In this document: in pieces, positions 35,001 through 45,724 of the stretch
How the letters are laid out: each line of letters opens with the position of its first letter
Position numbering within the stretch: position 1 is the stretch's first letter
Assembly: GCF_963678795.1 (NCBI RefSeq)
Contig: NZ_OY787453.1
Span: 434,001-498,000, forward strand
DNA from: an uncultured Methanoregula sp.
GTDB lineage: Archaea > Halobacteriota > Methanomicrobia > Methanomicrobiales > Methanospirillaceae
Direction: 5' to 3'
Length of the DNA stretch: 64,000 bases
Notes under the pieces: generated by a model
What the model saw: only the letters and a program-made list of their open reading frames with translations
Databases searched by the model: none
What the model was told of the DNA's origin: nothing
Translations under genes and position numbers: made by a program

Positions 35001-35724
35001 GAGCTTTGAAATACCGTGGGAAATCCCGCCGTATTAACCGGTCCCCGGAATTATGGTTACCGGATACCTGTTCATATGCGTCAGCGCAGATGATCTCGGC
35101 ATGATCCCGGGTGAGCCACCAGATACTCACCCTTGCTATGTCCAGTGTTTTTGCCTCGATCTCGGTAATTTTTTTCAGGAACCCGTCAAGGTCATCAACC
35201 GGCATCTTGGCGATCTGCATCAGCGCTCTCTGGGTTCGCTGCAGGATTTCCGTCTTATGTTTTTGTTCTTCCTCGACCTGTTTCTTTTGTGATATATCTG
35301 TCGCTATGGCTATGATGACATCTTTTCCAAAATAGGTGCCTTTGGAGAGCTTGATCTCTTTTGGAAATACCTCGCCATTTTTACGTTTTCCCCAGAATTC
35401 CAGTTGTTGCGGCTCCCCGGCAAAAGCCTTCTGCATCTTCTCCTGGAGCACGGCAACATCGTTCATTTTCGGAGCCGACAAAAATTCCGGTGTCTTCCCG
35501 ATGAACTCCTCGCGGGAATACCCGTACATCGCACAGGCACCGGCATTCACTTCATCAAACGTCCCGTCAGGGTTATGGATATAAATTGCCTGTTGTATCG
35601 TGTTGAAAAGATCATGATAGCTCTTTTCACTCTGCCGGATCGTCTCTTCAACCGTCAATTCCGTCTGGCGGGATCCTTTTTCCGGATTCTTTGCCGGGAG
35701 TTTTGTCTTTTTTATTTTCATCAC
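32044..35724 (-). CDS. Soluble multi-PAS/GAF histidine kinase
   Basis: The 1226-residue protein has no membrane helix. Domains in order: PAS (32-148), GAF (160-325), PAS (335-455), PAS (465-578), PAS (588-720), PAS (731-845), PAS (855-970), coiled coil (970-1015), HisKA_2 (about 1021-1100, phosphoacceptor in [12 protein letters not shown]) and a C-terminal HATPase with the GLRLVNNLVDQL segment. PAS domains at 465 and 731 are near copies (NSYSVSLLIDPDTG). It should autophosphorylate in response to small-molecule or redox cues. It lies between two other kinases and two receiver proteins on the same strand. Confidence 0.93.
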   Translation of the reverse strand: MMKIKKTKLPAKNPEKGSRQTELTVEETIRQSEKSYHDLFNTIQQAIYIHNPDGTFDEVNAGACAMYGYSREEFIGKTPEFLSAPKMNDVAVLQEKMQKAFAGEPQQLEFWGKRKNGEVFPKEIKLSKGTYFGKDVIIAIATDISQKKQVEEEQKHKTEILQRTQRALMQIAKMPVDDLDGFLKKITEIEAKTLDIARVSIWWLTRDHAEIICADAYEQVSGNHNSGDRLIRRDFPRYFKALDENRTIAATDARTDKRTAEFTATYLIPFGITAMMDVPVRRSGTIIGVMCHEHQGTQRAWDLIEQDFAASVSDHIVSVIEGLERRSAEKALRESEERYRTLIEAVTDYIFTVRIESGQVTETTHGPGCEAVTGYTTRDFDTDPGLWLRMVVEEDRPGVILQVERILAGKEVQAIEHRIVRKDGGVRWVRNTTVPHYNANGSLIAYDGLIQDITGRKRDEQALRESEGRYSAIFSNSYSVSLLIDPDTGMIVDANDAAVRYYGYSRDQLTSMGIFDLNRLPEKKVLRNLQRAKDEKEKQFFSTHYLADGSRRYVEVYSGPIRVSGKPLFYSIIHDITERKLAEQALRESEAMLNVILQSSPIPKFVIDTGHRVISWNKALEETSGIKARDVKGTNRHWAAFYNAERPCLADLIVEGDEGKIAERYKDMVKKSDAVEGAYEATDFFPSMGSTGKWLHFIAAPVIDPSGKVIGAVETLEDITPLVKAQQELKESEERYSSLFTNSYSVSLLIDPDTGLIIDANDAAVRYYGYSRYQLKSIGIFDLNRLPKEKVIRNLQRAKDQKEKHFHTTHYRADGETRFVEVFSGPIRVQGKPLFYSIIHDITDRRLAETALQESEERYRTLIDQLPDYVIVHRDGILLYVNPAGAFRLGYNAESLIGQSIFPFIAPECRDNLREKLSKRMAGIEIPSYELKIVAKDNTIRTVLVNGATVSFEGKPASLNVLSDITAIKMAEESIRYANEELEKRVAERTNELSSTNDQLISEIAARAKAEADISRSLEEKDLLLREIHHRVKNNLQIIASLLNLQSRYITDEKVLESIRDSQSRVRAMALVHERIYRSHNISDINLKEYLNYLTKQIFQFYNIRHNQVAITITMDEITADIDTLIPAGLILNELVSNSLKHAFPEGRKGIISIECERQESNTLRFIYHDDGAGLPPGFDWKNTESLGLRLVNNLVDQLNGTIDLSEGNGTTFIITLQPKRDQPGA

Positions 35725-35884
35725 TCACTCCCCCGGATGGTGCCTGGTACGATGCCATGTGAAATCCATTCTCCCGGAAGAATTGTGCATAGTACTGCTG
35801 ACTGCCGGATCCTGTCATTCCGGATAAGTCCATGTTCCCCTGTGCGGGGATGACCCGGTAAAACACTGGTGTAAAACCTGTCCT

Positions 35885-38800
35885 TCATGATCTTCCCTCT
35901 GGTGCCGTATCCCTGTTCAGGGTGATAATGAACATTGTTCCCCCCTCCCGTTTCATCTCAAGGGTCCCGGAAACCTGATCAACAAGGCTGTTAATCAACC
36001 GCAGGCCAAGCGACTCGGTATTCCTCCAGTCCAGGTCTGCAGGAATCCCTATCCCGTCGTCCCTGACAACGATGGTGATGAGATTTCCCTCGTATCCTCC
36101 GCTGATGCTGATGGTGCCGCGCCTGTCCTCCGGGAACGCATGTTTGAGTGCATTGGAGACCAGCTCGTTCATGATCAGGCCCAGCGGGACTGCGGTGTTG
36201 ATATCCACCATGATTTTGCCCATGGTGAGATCCAGTTTCACCCGCCGGGTATCGACCGCATAAAACGAGGTGAGCTGCGTTGCGAGGAAGCGGGTATAAT
36301 CTGAAAAGTCGATCCGGGAGAGGCTCTCGGAGCGGTAGAGTTTCTCATGGACAAGGGACATGGCCCGGACCCGGTTCTGGGTCTCGGCCATGATCTGTCG
36401 TGCCACGGGGTCCCCGGTCTGGCGCATCTGGAGATTGGTGAGGCTGATGATGATCTGGAGGTTGTTCTTCACCCGGTGGTGGATCTCCCGCAGCAGGATG
36501 ACTTTCTCATCCAGTGATGCCCGGATCGCCGCCTCGTCCAGTTTCTGTCGGGTGATGTCGTGGGCAGCCACGATGACCCGTGCATCTGTTGCATCCTTCC
36601 CGCGGAAGAGCGTGGAATTTACGGAGAGCGGTGTAATATGGCCGTCAGCCCTGCGGAGCTGGATCGTATACTCAAGTCTTCCCTTCTCAACGAGCTGGGT
36701 GAATATATCCCGTGGGGCTGTGTTCTCCATAATGTAACTGGTGTATGGTGTCCCGATAAGCTGCTCCCGGGGCAACCCCATCATTGACTCGGTTGCAGTA
36801 TTTACGTCCAGTATCAGACCTTTCTGGTCAAGAACGGCCATGAGGTCCGGGTTTGCGTCGATCACCGAACGGGTATAACTGAGGGCATCCTGCACTTCCT
36901 GTTCGGCATACCTGCGCTGGATGATCTCATCGTGCAGCGCCTGCGTCCGCTCCTTAATGATCTTCTCAAGGTTGGCATTGAACCGGGCCAGGTTCGCCTC
37001 CGCCTCCTTGATGACGGAGATGTCCCGCATGGACTCTATTGCGCCGGTTATCTTTCCCTGTGCATCCATCAGCGGAGATGCAACCAGCGAGAGAGGAATT
37101 TTATGTCCGTCGCCATTGCGGGCGATCTCGGTCTGAGCAGTAACGGCACTGCCCTCCCAGTGGATATTCGTATAATTCAGCCGTGCAGCATCCTTGTCCG
37201 GATGGAGGACCAGATCGATAAGGATTGGGCGGCGTTTCCCGTACATCCAGATGCTGTATTCGTTATCAGCCTTGCCAATGATGTCAGCTGCAGGGACCCC
37301 GCTGAGCTGTTCGATTGCCCGGTTCCATGCAATGACTTTTCCATCATTGTCGATAACAAATGTGGGATCGGGAAGGAAACTGATGATGTCCATAAAGAGC
37401 TGCCGGGATTCGTCGCGTGCCTCTTCAGCCTGTTTGCGCTCGGTGATATCCTGGTTTGCTCCCTGGGTTTTGATTACGTTTCCGTCAGCCCCCATTATGG
37501 GAGCGTACCGGGAAATGATCGTTCGTATCTCGCCATCGCGGCGGATAATCCGGTGTTCCATCTGGCCACTGTAACCGGGATCCGTTGTTGCCAGTATTTT
37601 TCGTATCTCCTCTGCAACGGCAGGAATATCTTCCGGATAAACAAATTCACGGGCATAGGTCTCCGCCGATAACTGGTGACCGCCTTCACGTTCTGCGGTT
37701 GTTCCATAGAACGCATAGAACCTGTCATCGAAGGTAAACATGCCGGTTGCAACCTCGTATTCCCAGTTAACCATCTGTGCGAGATCCATTGCAGCTGCCA
37801 GCTTCACCTGGTTCTGCCGGAGCTGCTCTTCCACCCGTTTCTTGTCGGTTATGTCATCCCCGGAAAAGATTATACCGGTGATACGGCCATCCGGCTCTCT
37901 GAGCACCGTGTTGTGAAAAGCAATGAGGCGCAGCAAACCTGATCTCGTCAGGACCGGGTTTTCGTAGTACTCGACAGATTCAACTCCCCCGGCCATCAGT
38001 TTTCTGAATACACCAAAAACCTCCTCGCGGATATCTGCCGGCAGAGCCACATCAAACCAGTTTTGGCCAACAAGCTCCTGCCATTCCCGCCCGAGTATCT
38101 CACAGCCTTTCCGGTTGATGAGGGTGATAGTTCCGTCCCTGTCCAGGGCCGTGAGCATCACACCCGCAATTTTCAGATATCGCTCTGTCCGGTCATGCGC
38201 TTTCAGGAGCGCATCCTCTGCCTGCTTGCGCTCGGTTATATCCCGTAGAACCCCTTCAATCCCGAGAACCCTGCCGGATTTATCATAATAGAAATGGCTG
38301 TTGGTTGCTACCGGCACCGGGCTCCCATTCTTATGTTTCAGGGTAATTTCGAAATCTTTGACCGAACCGTTCTTGTGGATCGCCTCTAATAAACTCGTGC
38401 GTTCCTCCGGCTGGAAATAGAATTCAGTGATGGGCTTTCCGAGGGCTTCTTCTACCGAATCGTATCCCAGTACTGTTTTCAGGCTCGGGCTGGCCATGAT
38501 AAGGACACCTTTATCGTCAGAACGATAGAACAGGTCCTGGATATTATCTATGACCGACCGGTATTTCTCCTCGCTCTCCCTGAGTGCCTCTTCGGCCCGT
38601 TTGCGCTCGGTGATATCCCGGGTAATGCCCTGAATGCTGACGGGATCGCCCTCGGCATTCCGGATAAATGTCATCATCGACTCGGTAAAAATGAACGAAC
38701 CATCCTTGCAGCGTTCCTGGTACTCGTAGACGCGTATCCTCCCGGGTTCAACCAGACCCTTCTTTTCCTGTTCGATGACCTGCCTGAGGTCTGCTGCCGA

Positions 38801-40498
38801 CTTTGCGTACGCTTCGGGTGTGAATGTCTGTTCCAGGGACAGTCCCATTGCTTCTTCAGGAGCGTACCCGCGTATCTTTTCAACGGAAGGGCTGAAATAC
38901 GTGAATCTGAGTGTTGCCAGGTCGAGAACCCAGATAATGTCCGTGGCATTTTCCGCGAGTAACCGGTATTTCTCCTCGCTCTCCCGCAGGGCGGTTTCCG
39001 ATCGCTTGCGTTCCGTGATATCAAAGAGGAGAAGAAGAACAGCTGGATTGTTCCGGTAGTTGATCGGGGCTGCTTTCACGATCACCGAGCGCCTGGGCCC
39101 GGTTTTTGTGACCAGCTCGACCTCATAAGGCGAAATATCCCCGGCTTTAAGGCGGGTTGTCATTTGTGATGTTACCGTATCGTGGTAATTTTCTGCAACA
39201 TAAGAAAGGACCGGTGTACCGACCAGCGAATCGGCATCATATCCCAGCGCCTTCGCCGAAGCCGGGTTGACGTAGAGAATATTCCCGTCCTGCCCGTATA
39301 CAGCGAGATATTCGGGGAGATTCTCAATAAGGCCGCGGTTGAATGACTCGCTCTCCCTGAGCGCCTCCTCGATCCGCTTGCGTTCCGTGATATCGAGGAA
39401 GGTTCCGATCAACCCCCCCAGTGTGCCGTCCTTCTGGAAGAACGGGGCCTTGTAAAAGATGACATCGTGGCGGGAGCCGTCAGCATACTGGACCTGCATC
39501 TCGTAGCGCTGGGGTGCGGGATGGTCGAACATCTGCTGGTCGGCAGCAGCGTATTTATCAGCAAGATCCCCGGGTGAGAGGTCATACACGCTCTTTCCCA
39601 CAATCCGGTCCCTCCGTATTCCCAGATACTCCTCAAACGGGGGATTGCAGCCGAGGTACTTCCCGCCGGCATCCTTGAAGAAAATTGGTATGGGGAGCGT
39701 ATCGATCATGGTGCCGAGGAAGCGGGAACTCTCCATGACACGGAGCTCGGCTGCTTTCTGTGCCGTAACATCGCGCCCTATGGAAATATACCTCGTAATG
39801 ATACCAGAATTATCCCTCAACCCCTTGGTATTCCAGACTATTATTTTTATAGTCCCATCTGCGCACCGTATCTCGGTCTCAAAATTTTCAAGGAGGGTAT
39901 CCTTCCCGAGGATCCGCCGGATATCCGCGGTCACTTTTTTCCGGTATTCCGTATCCGGGTAGAGTTGTTTCCAGACGTTTTTTCTTCCCAGTACCGCGTC
40001 TTTTTGATAACCGCTGATATCTTCGGCAGCCTGGTTCCAGATCACGGGGGTTCCGTCCGTTGTCAGCACCGAGATCCAGACATTGGCGTTGGCGATCACG
40101 CTCTCCTGGAACTGCTGCTGCAAATAGACCTTTTCCGCATTGGTTTTTTCAGACTCATTTTTCCGGTTCAGTAGTTCTGATAAATAGGCAATTACCGCTC
40201 CAATCCCGACAAAGACGGCGCCGCGGAAGACTGCACCAAGAATGATCTCACTATCCCCCCGGTCAAAACCCATGACAAGGCCTACATACGCAAGACTCAG
40301 GAGAACACAGAATGCAAATCCTTTCCATCGGTAGCGGTACGCGAGGAGAATGATCGGGAAATAGTAAATGTGCATGAAGATAATCGTGATTCCATGGGTG
40401 AGGCACCAGACGGTCAGTGCAAGAACCCCGCAGGTAAGCGTGAGGATAAGGACTCTCCACCCATTCTCTCCTATGAGAAAACCGTCGGGTTCCTTCAT
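35885..40498 (-). CDS. Membrane multi-PAS histidine kinase (nine PAS domains)
   Basis: The 1537-residue protein begins with about four transmembrane helices (15-110) unlike a standard CHASE or MASE domain I can name. About nine PAS domains follow (starting near 130, 260, 385, 508, 643, 768, 898, 1038 and 1205), with coiled-coil connectors, then HisKA_2 ([12 protein letters not shown]) and HATPase (NALKHAFPEDRRG, then GLRLINSLVDQ). One PAS (near 898) is the NWEYEV...FTFDDRFYAFYGTT type also found in the neighbouring kinase. It lies 52 bases after that kinase, so they are likely cotranscribed. Confidence 0.93.
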   Translation of the reverse strand: MKEPDGFLIGENGWRVLILTLTCGVLALTVWCLTHGITIIFMHIYYFPIILLAYRYRWKGFAFCVLLSLAYVGLVMGFDRGDSEIILGAVFRGAVFVGIGAVIAYLSELLNRKNESEKTNAEKVYLQQQFQESVIANANVWISVLTTDGTPVIWNQAAEDISGYQKDAVLGRKNVWKQLYPDTEYRKKVTADIRRILGKDTLLENFETEIRCADGTIKIIVWNTKGLRDNSGIITRYISIGRDVTAQKAAELRVMESSRFLGTMIDTLPIPIFFKDAGGKYLGCNPPFEEYLGIRRDRIVGKSVYDLSPGDLADKYAAADQQMFDHPAPQRYEMQVQYADGSRHDVIFYKAPFFQKDGTLGGLIGTFLDITERKRIEEALRESESFNRGLIENLPEYLAVYGQDGNILYVNPASAKALGYDADSLVGTPVLSYVAENYHDTVTSQMTTRLKAGDISPYEVELVTKTGPRRSVIVKAAPINYRNNPAVLLLLFDITERKRSETALRESEEKYRLLAENATDIIWVLDLATLRFTYFSPSVEKIRGYAPEEAMGLSLEQTFTPEAYAKSAADLRQVIEQEKKGLVEPGRIRVYEYQERCKDGSFIFTESMMTFIRNAEGDPVSIQGITRDITERKRAEEALRESEEKYRSVIDNIQDLFYRSDDKGVLIMASPSLKTVLGYDSVEEALGKPITEFYFQPEERTSLLEAIHKNGSVKDFEITLKHKNGSPVPVATNSHFYYDKSGRVLGIEGVLRDITERKQAEDALLKAHDRTERYLKIAGVMLTALDRDGTITLINRKGCEILGREWQELVGQNWFDVALPADIREEVFGVFRKLMAGGVESVEYYENPVLTRSGLLRLIAFHNTVLREPDGRITGIIFSGDDITDKKRVEEQLRQNQVKLAAAMDLAQMVNWEYEVATGMFTFDDRFYAFYGTTAEREGGHQLSAETYAREFVYPEDIPAVAEEIRKILATTDPGYSGQMEHRIIRRDGEIRTIISRYAPIMGADGNVIKTQGANQDITERKQAEEARDESRQLFMDIISFLPDPTFVIDNDGKVIAWNRAIEQLSGVPAADIIGKADNEYSIWMYGKRRPILIDLVLHPDKDAARLNYTNIHWEGSAVTAQTEIARNGDGHKIPLSLVASPLMDAQGKITGAIESMRDISVIKEAEANLARFNANLEKIIKERTQALHDEIIQRRYAEQEVQDALSYTRSVIDANPDLMAVLDQKGLILDVNTATESMMGLPREQLIGTPYTSYIMENTAPRDIFTQLVEKGRLEYTIQLRRADGHITPLSVNSTLFRGKDATDARVIVAAHDITRQKLDEAAIRASLDEKVILLREIHHRVKNNLQIIISLTNLQMRQTGDPVARQIMAETQNRVRAMSLVHEKLYRSESLSRIDFSDYTRFLATQLTSFYAVDTRRVKLDLTMGKIMVDINTAVPLGLIMNELVSNALKHAFPEDRRGTISISGGYEGNLITIVVRDDGIGIPADLDWRNTESLGLRLINSLVDQVSGTLEMKREGGTMFIITLNRDTAPEGRS

Positions 40499-40550
40499 GA
40501 CGGTTACCCCGTTCCCGATCCGCTGGCAGATCGCATCATGGGCTCAACTC

Positions 40551-43500
40551 TCATCCCCTCTCATGAAGCACTATCGTAAACAGCGTCCCGGCACTACGGT
40601 CGAGTTCGATCGTACCGTTGAGCTGGTCCACGAGCGAATTGACGAGGCGGAGTCCCAGCGAGGGGGTGTTTCTCCAGTCAAAATCGCCGGGAATCCCGAC
40701 TCCGTTATCCCTGAAAAGTACCGTCACGTCATGATTACTGCTCTGGACGCTGATACAGACCTCACCGGTTCTTCCCTCAGGGAATGCGTACTTGAGTGAG
40801 TTTGAGATTAGTTCATTGATGATGAGCCCGAGGGGGATGGCAGTATTGATGTCAACCCCCACACCGGAGATATCGCGCCTGAACTGGATGCCCCTGCTCT
40901 TGGCGTCATAAAACTGGAAGAGTCCGGTCCCAAGGAACTTGATATAGTCATTCAGGTCGATGTGGGCAATGTCCTCGGCCCGGTACAGTTTTTCATGGAC
41001 GAGGGCCATTGCCTTGACCCGGTTCTGGCTCTCCCGTATCGCGGCAAGCGTGGGCTCATCCTTGATGTACCGGGACTGAAGGTTAAGGAGGCTCACGATG
41101 ATCTGGAGATTGTTTTTCACCCGGTGGTGGACCTCCTTGAGGAGTATGGTCTTCTCTTCAAGAGCCGACCGGATCTTTGCTTCGGCATCGAGCCGCTGGG
41201 TATTCTCTTTTTCCAGTGCCGTATTTGCGAGTGAGAGTGCCTCGGTCCGGTCTTTTACCCGCTGTTCAAGCACTGCGTTCAAGGATCGTATCTCCGACTC
41301 CATCATCCTGCGGTTGGTGATATCGATATTGACACCGGTCATGCGGAGGGGATTTCCCTCATTATCAATATCAACAATTTTTCCCCTGCCGAGGAGCCAG
41401 ACCCAGTTCCCCTCTTTTGCCCGGATGCGGTACTCGATCTCGAGCTGCGGTTGTTTCTCCCGGATCTGTTTCATGAGGTTCTGAAGGATGCGATCGCGAT
41501 CATCCGGGTGCATCAGGGCGTTCCATCCCTCAAATGTTGCAGGAAATTCACCGGGCTCGTAACCGAGCATGGTATAGAACCGGTCGCTGAATACTGCCTG
41601 CCCGGTGGGGAGGTGCCAGTCCCAGAAACCGGCATCCGCACCTTCGAGCGACAGCCGGAGCCGCTCCTCGCTCTGATGGAGGGCCTGCTCGGCCTCTTTC
41701 CGCTGCTGGATCGGGCGGGTTGTTATGACAATGCCGTTCACACCGGGAACCTCCAGAAGGTTGGTTGCAATGGAATCAACCCAGATATATTCCCCGTCAG
41801 CCTTTCGGATCCGGAACTCGGAGGGAGTACCGGTATTTACTGTGTCAAATACCTCCTGGAGATCCCGCTTTACCCGTTCGATATCGTCAGGGTGGATAAA
41901 TTCCATGGGGTCCCTGCCGATCATGGAGTCCGGCGGGTATCCCAGTATCCTGGTGGAAGATGGCGATTCGTAGATGATCCTGCCGCCATGATCGAGTATT
42001 CGGATGAGATCCGATGAGTTCTGGATCATAGCCCGGAACCGGATCTCGCTCTTCTGCAATGCTTCCTCTGCCCGCTTGCGCTTGGTAATATCCCGGTTAC
42101 TCCCCCGACGGCCCATGAACACACCCTGGCTGTCGAAGAGCGGGCGGCAGATATGGCCGATCCAGACAATATTCCCGCTCTTTGCCATGATACGGAATTC
42201 GATACCTCCCTCTGAATCATCCTCTTTCGCTATGGAATCTACATGGGAGGAGATTATCTGCCCGTCGTCCGGGTAAATGATTTTATTCAGGAACTCCGGG
42301 TCCCGGGTAAATTCTTCAGGAGGATAACCGGTGATCCGCTCGCAGGAAGGGGATATATATGCGTACTTTCCATTGGGAAGGATCCAGTACTCCCAGTCGT
42401 ATGTATGATCGGCAACGGTCCGGAATTTCCGTTCACTCTCCTGGAGCGTGTATTCCATTCTCTTCCGTTCGGTGATGTCCTGGTTAGCACCAAATGTTTT
42501 GACTGTCCTCCCGTCCGCATCTTTGATGATCCCGAAACGCACGATAATTGTCCGGACCTCACCGTCCCTGCGGACGATCCGGTGCTCAACCCGGGATTCA
42601 AACTGCGGATCAGTGGTCACAAGAGCCTTGTTCACTTCCTCGCCAACAAGGTACTGGTCGTCCGGGTAGACAAATTCCCGTGCATAAACCTCGGCCGGCA
42701 TCTGGTAACCGCCTTCCTGTTCCGCAGTGGTGCCATACAGGGAATAAAACCGGTCATTGAAGGTGAAGATACCGGTCAGTGCATCGAACTCCCAGTTCAC
42801 CAGTTGTGCCAGGTCCATTGCCTCCCTGAGCTGGATCTCGTTCTTCTTCAGTTCAACTTCTGCCTGTTTGCGCCCGGTAATATCCATGGACAGGAGCTGC
42901 ACGCCCCTCACGGTCCCGTCAGGGCCGGTAATGCGGGTAAAAACCGACAGGAACCATCCGTTCCCGGATGACAGGCTGATATATCCTTCGTGCTCTATCG
43001 CTTCCGGGGAGGTGACCGCTTTGCATATGTGTTCAAGGTAGATTTCCCCATCAGTATCCCCGAAGATTTCACGCACATTTTTCCCGATAACGTCACCTTC
43101 TTTTCTATTGAGACGCTTCAGACTGATCTCATTGATGAAGAGAAGATTGCCATCCGGGCTCCAGTAGGTTACCCCGATACCGGCACTGAAGAGGAGAGCA
43201 CGGTACCGCTCCTCGCTGTCAGCGAGCGCTTCCTGTGCCGCTTTCTGCACGGTTATATCGAATGCAACGACAGCCAGCCTGCGGACTTCCCCGTGGGAGT
43301 CAGCAAGAGGCATGATGACCGTATCATGATACCGGCCCTCATTCTTATCCTCGAACCGCACCATTTCTTTTGTCCGGATTGCTTCTTCCACCCATTCTTT
43401 CCGGCGTTTTGCAACCGGGGGTGAAAAGAGGTTCCATACAGAAGTTCCAAGGATATCTTCAGCCGTTTTGCCGTATCCCTTCAGGACCGTTTCATTGACA

Positions 43501-45233
43501 TCCAGCAGCATCCCCTCCCGGTCAATGATGAAAGCCCCCATGATGGGTACGTTCATCAGGCTCTTGGCTTTCTCCTCGCTCTCGCGCAGGTTATCTTCTG
43601 CCTGCTTCTGTCCGGTAATGTCACGGGCAACGGAAACGGAGCCGATGATGCTGCCATCGGGACCCCGGACCGGGGCAGCACTGACCTGGCGGTAGCGGAG
43701 TTCCCCCGTTGCGGGAGTGCGGACAATCTCTTCCATACCATGGAGAACTTCCCCTGCAATGGCGCGTAAGGGCGGAGCTTCTTCAACCGGGCGGGGAGTG
43801 CCATCCGGGCGGCGGATTTCAAGACCCGCCGCAAGGGTCTCCACAGTTGTAGATTGTGCAGGATCGAGCCTGAACTCGTTCAGGGCCCGGGGGTTGGCCA
43901 GGACAAAGTGGTGGTTCAGGTCAGTAAACCATACTTCATCGACGATGCTGTTGAGCAGGACGGATAACTTCTCTTTATCTTCCTTCACAGTGGTGAGCAG
44001 CCGCGCATTATCCTCTTCAGCCTGTTTCTTTTCCGTTACGTCCTCGTAGAGTGCAACCACTTCCCCGGACTGCAGCCGGTATACATAATTATCCCGCCAC
44101 CCGGATATCCGGTTGTCCTGGTACAGCGAGACCGGGAACGATTCAGCAACCCCGGTTTTTGCCACCCGCCGGAGGACATCAAACAGACCGAACTGACGGA
44201 CGCCGGGAAAAACTTCAAGGAGGCGTCTGCCAGTAATCTCATCTTTCCTGACATGATCTATTGTCTCAACGGCATGGTTTACATCCCGGATAATGAAATC
44301 CTCACCATCAGGAGTTGGTATATAAACAGCAACACCGGCACTCATGTTGTTGAAGAGATCCCTGAACCGGGTTTCGCTCTCCTGCAGGGCCATCTCGGTT
44401 TTTTTACGGTCTGAAATATCCCGGATCACTTCGATTGCACCGGCCCGTTTTCCTGCAGCATCGAACAGGGGGGATGCAGTTCCCCAGAGATGGGCACCTT
44501 TGCCCCCGTTCATCTTAGGGCAGAATGTCTCGGCAATAATTTTCTGGCCATCCGTATTCACGTACGAATATTTTTTCCTGATCTCCGGGTCATTTTCAAG
44601 GACAAGGTCTATCAGGATTGGGCGTCTCTCGCCGTAAAAAGGAATGCTGTACTCATGATCGTCCTTTCCCAGCATATCCTCAGAGGGAATACTGCTCAAC
44701 CCTTCCATCGCGTTATTCCATGCGATTACAGTCCCGTTGTTGTCAATTGCAAGTACGGGATCCGGCATGAAACTGAGAATGTCGGCAAGGCGTTTCTGGG
44801 ACTCCCGCTCCGCATTTTCTGCCCGCAGCCTCTTGTGAAGGTTTTCCCAGAACCGGAGAGCCTTTCTCGCGATTGCTGGCATATCTTCGAATACCGTTGC
44901 GGACTTGACAATGTAATCAACGGCCCCGGACTTCATGATATCCACGGCAAGACGCTCATCGCCAAAGCCGGTCATGACGACAAGCGGGGTTGTCACCACC
45001 CCATTGATCCGGGTCAGGATATCGATCCCTTTGCCATCCGGAAGATTCCAGTCGGAGATGATCAGGTCCGGGGGATCGCGTGTGGTTATCTCCCTTGCCT
45101 GGCGGAGAGTTCCTGCAGCTGAGATCCGGAACCGTTCCGGATCGTTTCGAAATGCCCTGAGAATGAGATCTAGGTGGTCATGGTCGTCGTCAATAATCAG
45201 GATGTGGAGAATTATTTCCTGTTTTTCTGACAG
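40551..45233 (-). CDS. Receiver-multi-PAS hybrid histidine kinase with unresolved start
   Basis: The open frame encodes an N-terminal receiver ([12 protein letters not shown], phosphoacceptor D in [24 protein letters not shown]), about nine PAS domains, HisKA_2 ([12 protein letters not shown]) and HATPase. A start at GTG 44999 would cut the receiver in half. Reading upstream to the in-frame stop near 45390 shows no ATG, GTG or TTG; CTG 45233 (followed by SEKQE) gives the right N-terminus and is used here provisionally (1560 residues). A frameshift or sequencing error near the start is the alternative. The receiver follows the stand-alone response-regulator gene directly. Confidence 0.85.
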   Translation of the reverse strand: MSEKQEIILHILIIDDDHDHLDLILRAFRNDPERFRISAAGTLRQAREITTRDPPDLIISDWNLPDGKGIDILTRINGVVTTPLVVMTGFGDERLAVDIMKSGAVDYIVKSATVFEDMPAIARKALRFWENLHKRLRAENAERESQKRLADILSFMPDPVLAIDNNGTVIAWNNAMEGLSSIPSEDMLGKDDHEYSIPFYGERRPILIDLVLENDPEIRKKYSYVNTDGQKIIAETFCPKMNGGKGAHLWGTASPLFDAAGKRAGAIEVIRDISDRKKTEMALQESETRFRDLFNNMSAGVAVYIPTPDGEDFIIRDVNHAVETIDHVRKDEITGRRLLEVFPGVRQFGLFDVLRRVAKTGVAESFPVSLYQDNRISGWRDNYVYRLQSGEVVALYEDVTEKKQAEEDNARLLTTVKEDKEKLSVLLNSIVDEVWFTDLNHHFVLANPRALNEFRLDPAQSTTVETLAAGLEIRRPDGTPRPVEEAPPLRAIAGEVLHGMEEIVRTPATGELRYRQVSAAPVRGPDGSIIGSVSVARDITGQKQAEDNLRESEEKAKSLMNVPIMGAFIIDREGMLLDVNETVLKGYGKTAEDILGTSVWNLFSPPVAKRRKEWVEEAIRTKEMVRFEDKNEGRYHDTVIMPLADSHGEVRRLAVVAFDITVQKAAQEALADSEERYRALLFSAGIGVTYWSPDGNLLFINEISLKRLNRKEGDVIGKNVREIFGDTDGEIYLEHICKAVTSPEAIEHEGYISLSSGNGWFLSVFTRITGPDGTVRGVQLLSMDITGRKQAEVELKKNEIQLREAMDLAQLVNWEFDALTGIFTFNDRFYSLYGTTAEQEGGYQMPAEVYAREFVYPDDQYLVGEEVNKALVTTDPQFESRVEHRIVRRDGEVRTIIVRFGIIKDADGRTVKTFGANQDITERKRMEYTLQESERKFRTVADHTYDWEYWILPNGKYAYISPSCERITGYPPEEFTRDPEFLNKIIYPDDGQIISSHVDSIAKEDDSEGGIEFRIMAKSGNIVWIGHICRPLFDSQGVFMGRRGSNRDITKRKRAEEALQKSEIRFRAMIQNSSDLIRILDHGGRIIYESPSSTRILGYPPDSMIGRDPMEFIHPDDIERVKRDLQEVFDTVNTGTPSEFRIRKADGEYIWVDSIATNLLEVPGVNGIVITTRPIQQRKEAEQALHQSEERLRLSLEGADAGFWDWHLPTGQAVFSDRFYTMLGYEPGEFPATFEGWNALMHPDDRDRILQNLMKQIREKQPQLEIEYRIRAKEGNWVWLLGRGKIVDIDNEGNPLRMTGVNIDITNRRMMESEIRSLNAVLEQRVKDRTEALSLANTALEKENTQRLDAEAKIRSALEEKTILLKEVHHRVKNNLQIIVSLLNLQSRYIKDEPTLAAIRESQNRVKAMALVHEKLYRAEDIAHIDLNDYIKFLGTGLFQFYDAKSRGIQFRRDISGVGVDINTAIPLGLIINELISNSLKYAFPEGRTGEVCISVQSSNHDVTVLFRDNGVGIPGDFDWRNTPSLGLRLVNSLVDQLNGTIELDRSAGTLFTIVLHERG

Positions 45234-45268
45234 ATCAGGAGGTGCCGTAACCAGATGCCCCCGGTATT

Positions 45269-45724
45269 TCAGTCCTTTATCGGTTTTGCATTCCAGCCCA
45301 GCCAGTAGAACCCCATTTCTTTCATCAGCCGGGTGAATGTCTTGAAATCCAGGGGTTTCACGATGTAACTGTTTGCATGATAATCATAGGCCTGGATGAT
45401 ATCGTTCTCCGCCTCCGAGCTGGTGAGGATGACGACAGGAATCCGGAGGAGTTCCGGGGTTGTCTTGATGGTCTTTAAGACTTCGAGGCCGTCAACACGG
45501 GGAAGCCTGAGATCGAGAAGCACGAGATTCGGCCGGGGATTCTCTCCGGAATCGGCGTATGCCCCTCTGCTGAAAAGGTAATCAAGGGCTTTCTCGCCGT
45601 CAGATACGTGATGAATCGTGTTTGCGACCTGCTGGTCCCGCATGCCACGAATAACAAGTTCCGCATGGTCCTCGTTATCCTCAACAAGGAGGATATGCAG
45701 GGGCTCCCCTGTCAGTTCAGTCAT
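45269..45724 (-). CDS. Single-domain response regulator (Rcp1-like)
   Basis: The 151-residue protein is a lone receiver: [10 protein letters not shown] acidic cluster, phosphoacceptor D in [14 protein letters not shown] motif and the KPLDF lysine. This longer form resembles Rcp1-type regulators partnered with phytochrome-like kinases. It overlaps the MASE3 kinase stop by four bases (ATGA), so it is almost certainly its cotranscribed phosphoacceptor. It has no output domain. Confidence 0.92.
   Translation of the reverse strand: MTELTGEPLHILLVEDNEDHAELVIRGMRDQQVANTIHHVSDGEKALDYLFSRGAYADSGENPRPNLVLLDLRLPRVDGLEVLKTIKTTPELLRIPVVILTSSEAENDIIQAYDYHANSYIVKPLDFKTFTRLMKEMGFYWLGWNAKPIKD

Noticed and set aside
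40551..44999. Hybrid kinase starting at GTG 44999
   Set aside because: This start removes the first half of the receiver including its acidic residues and phosphoacceptor.
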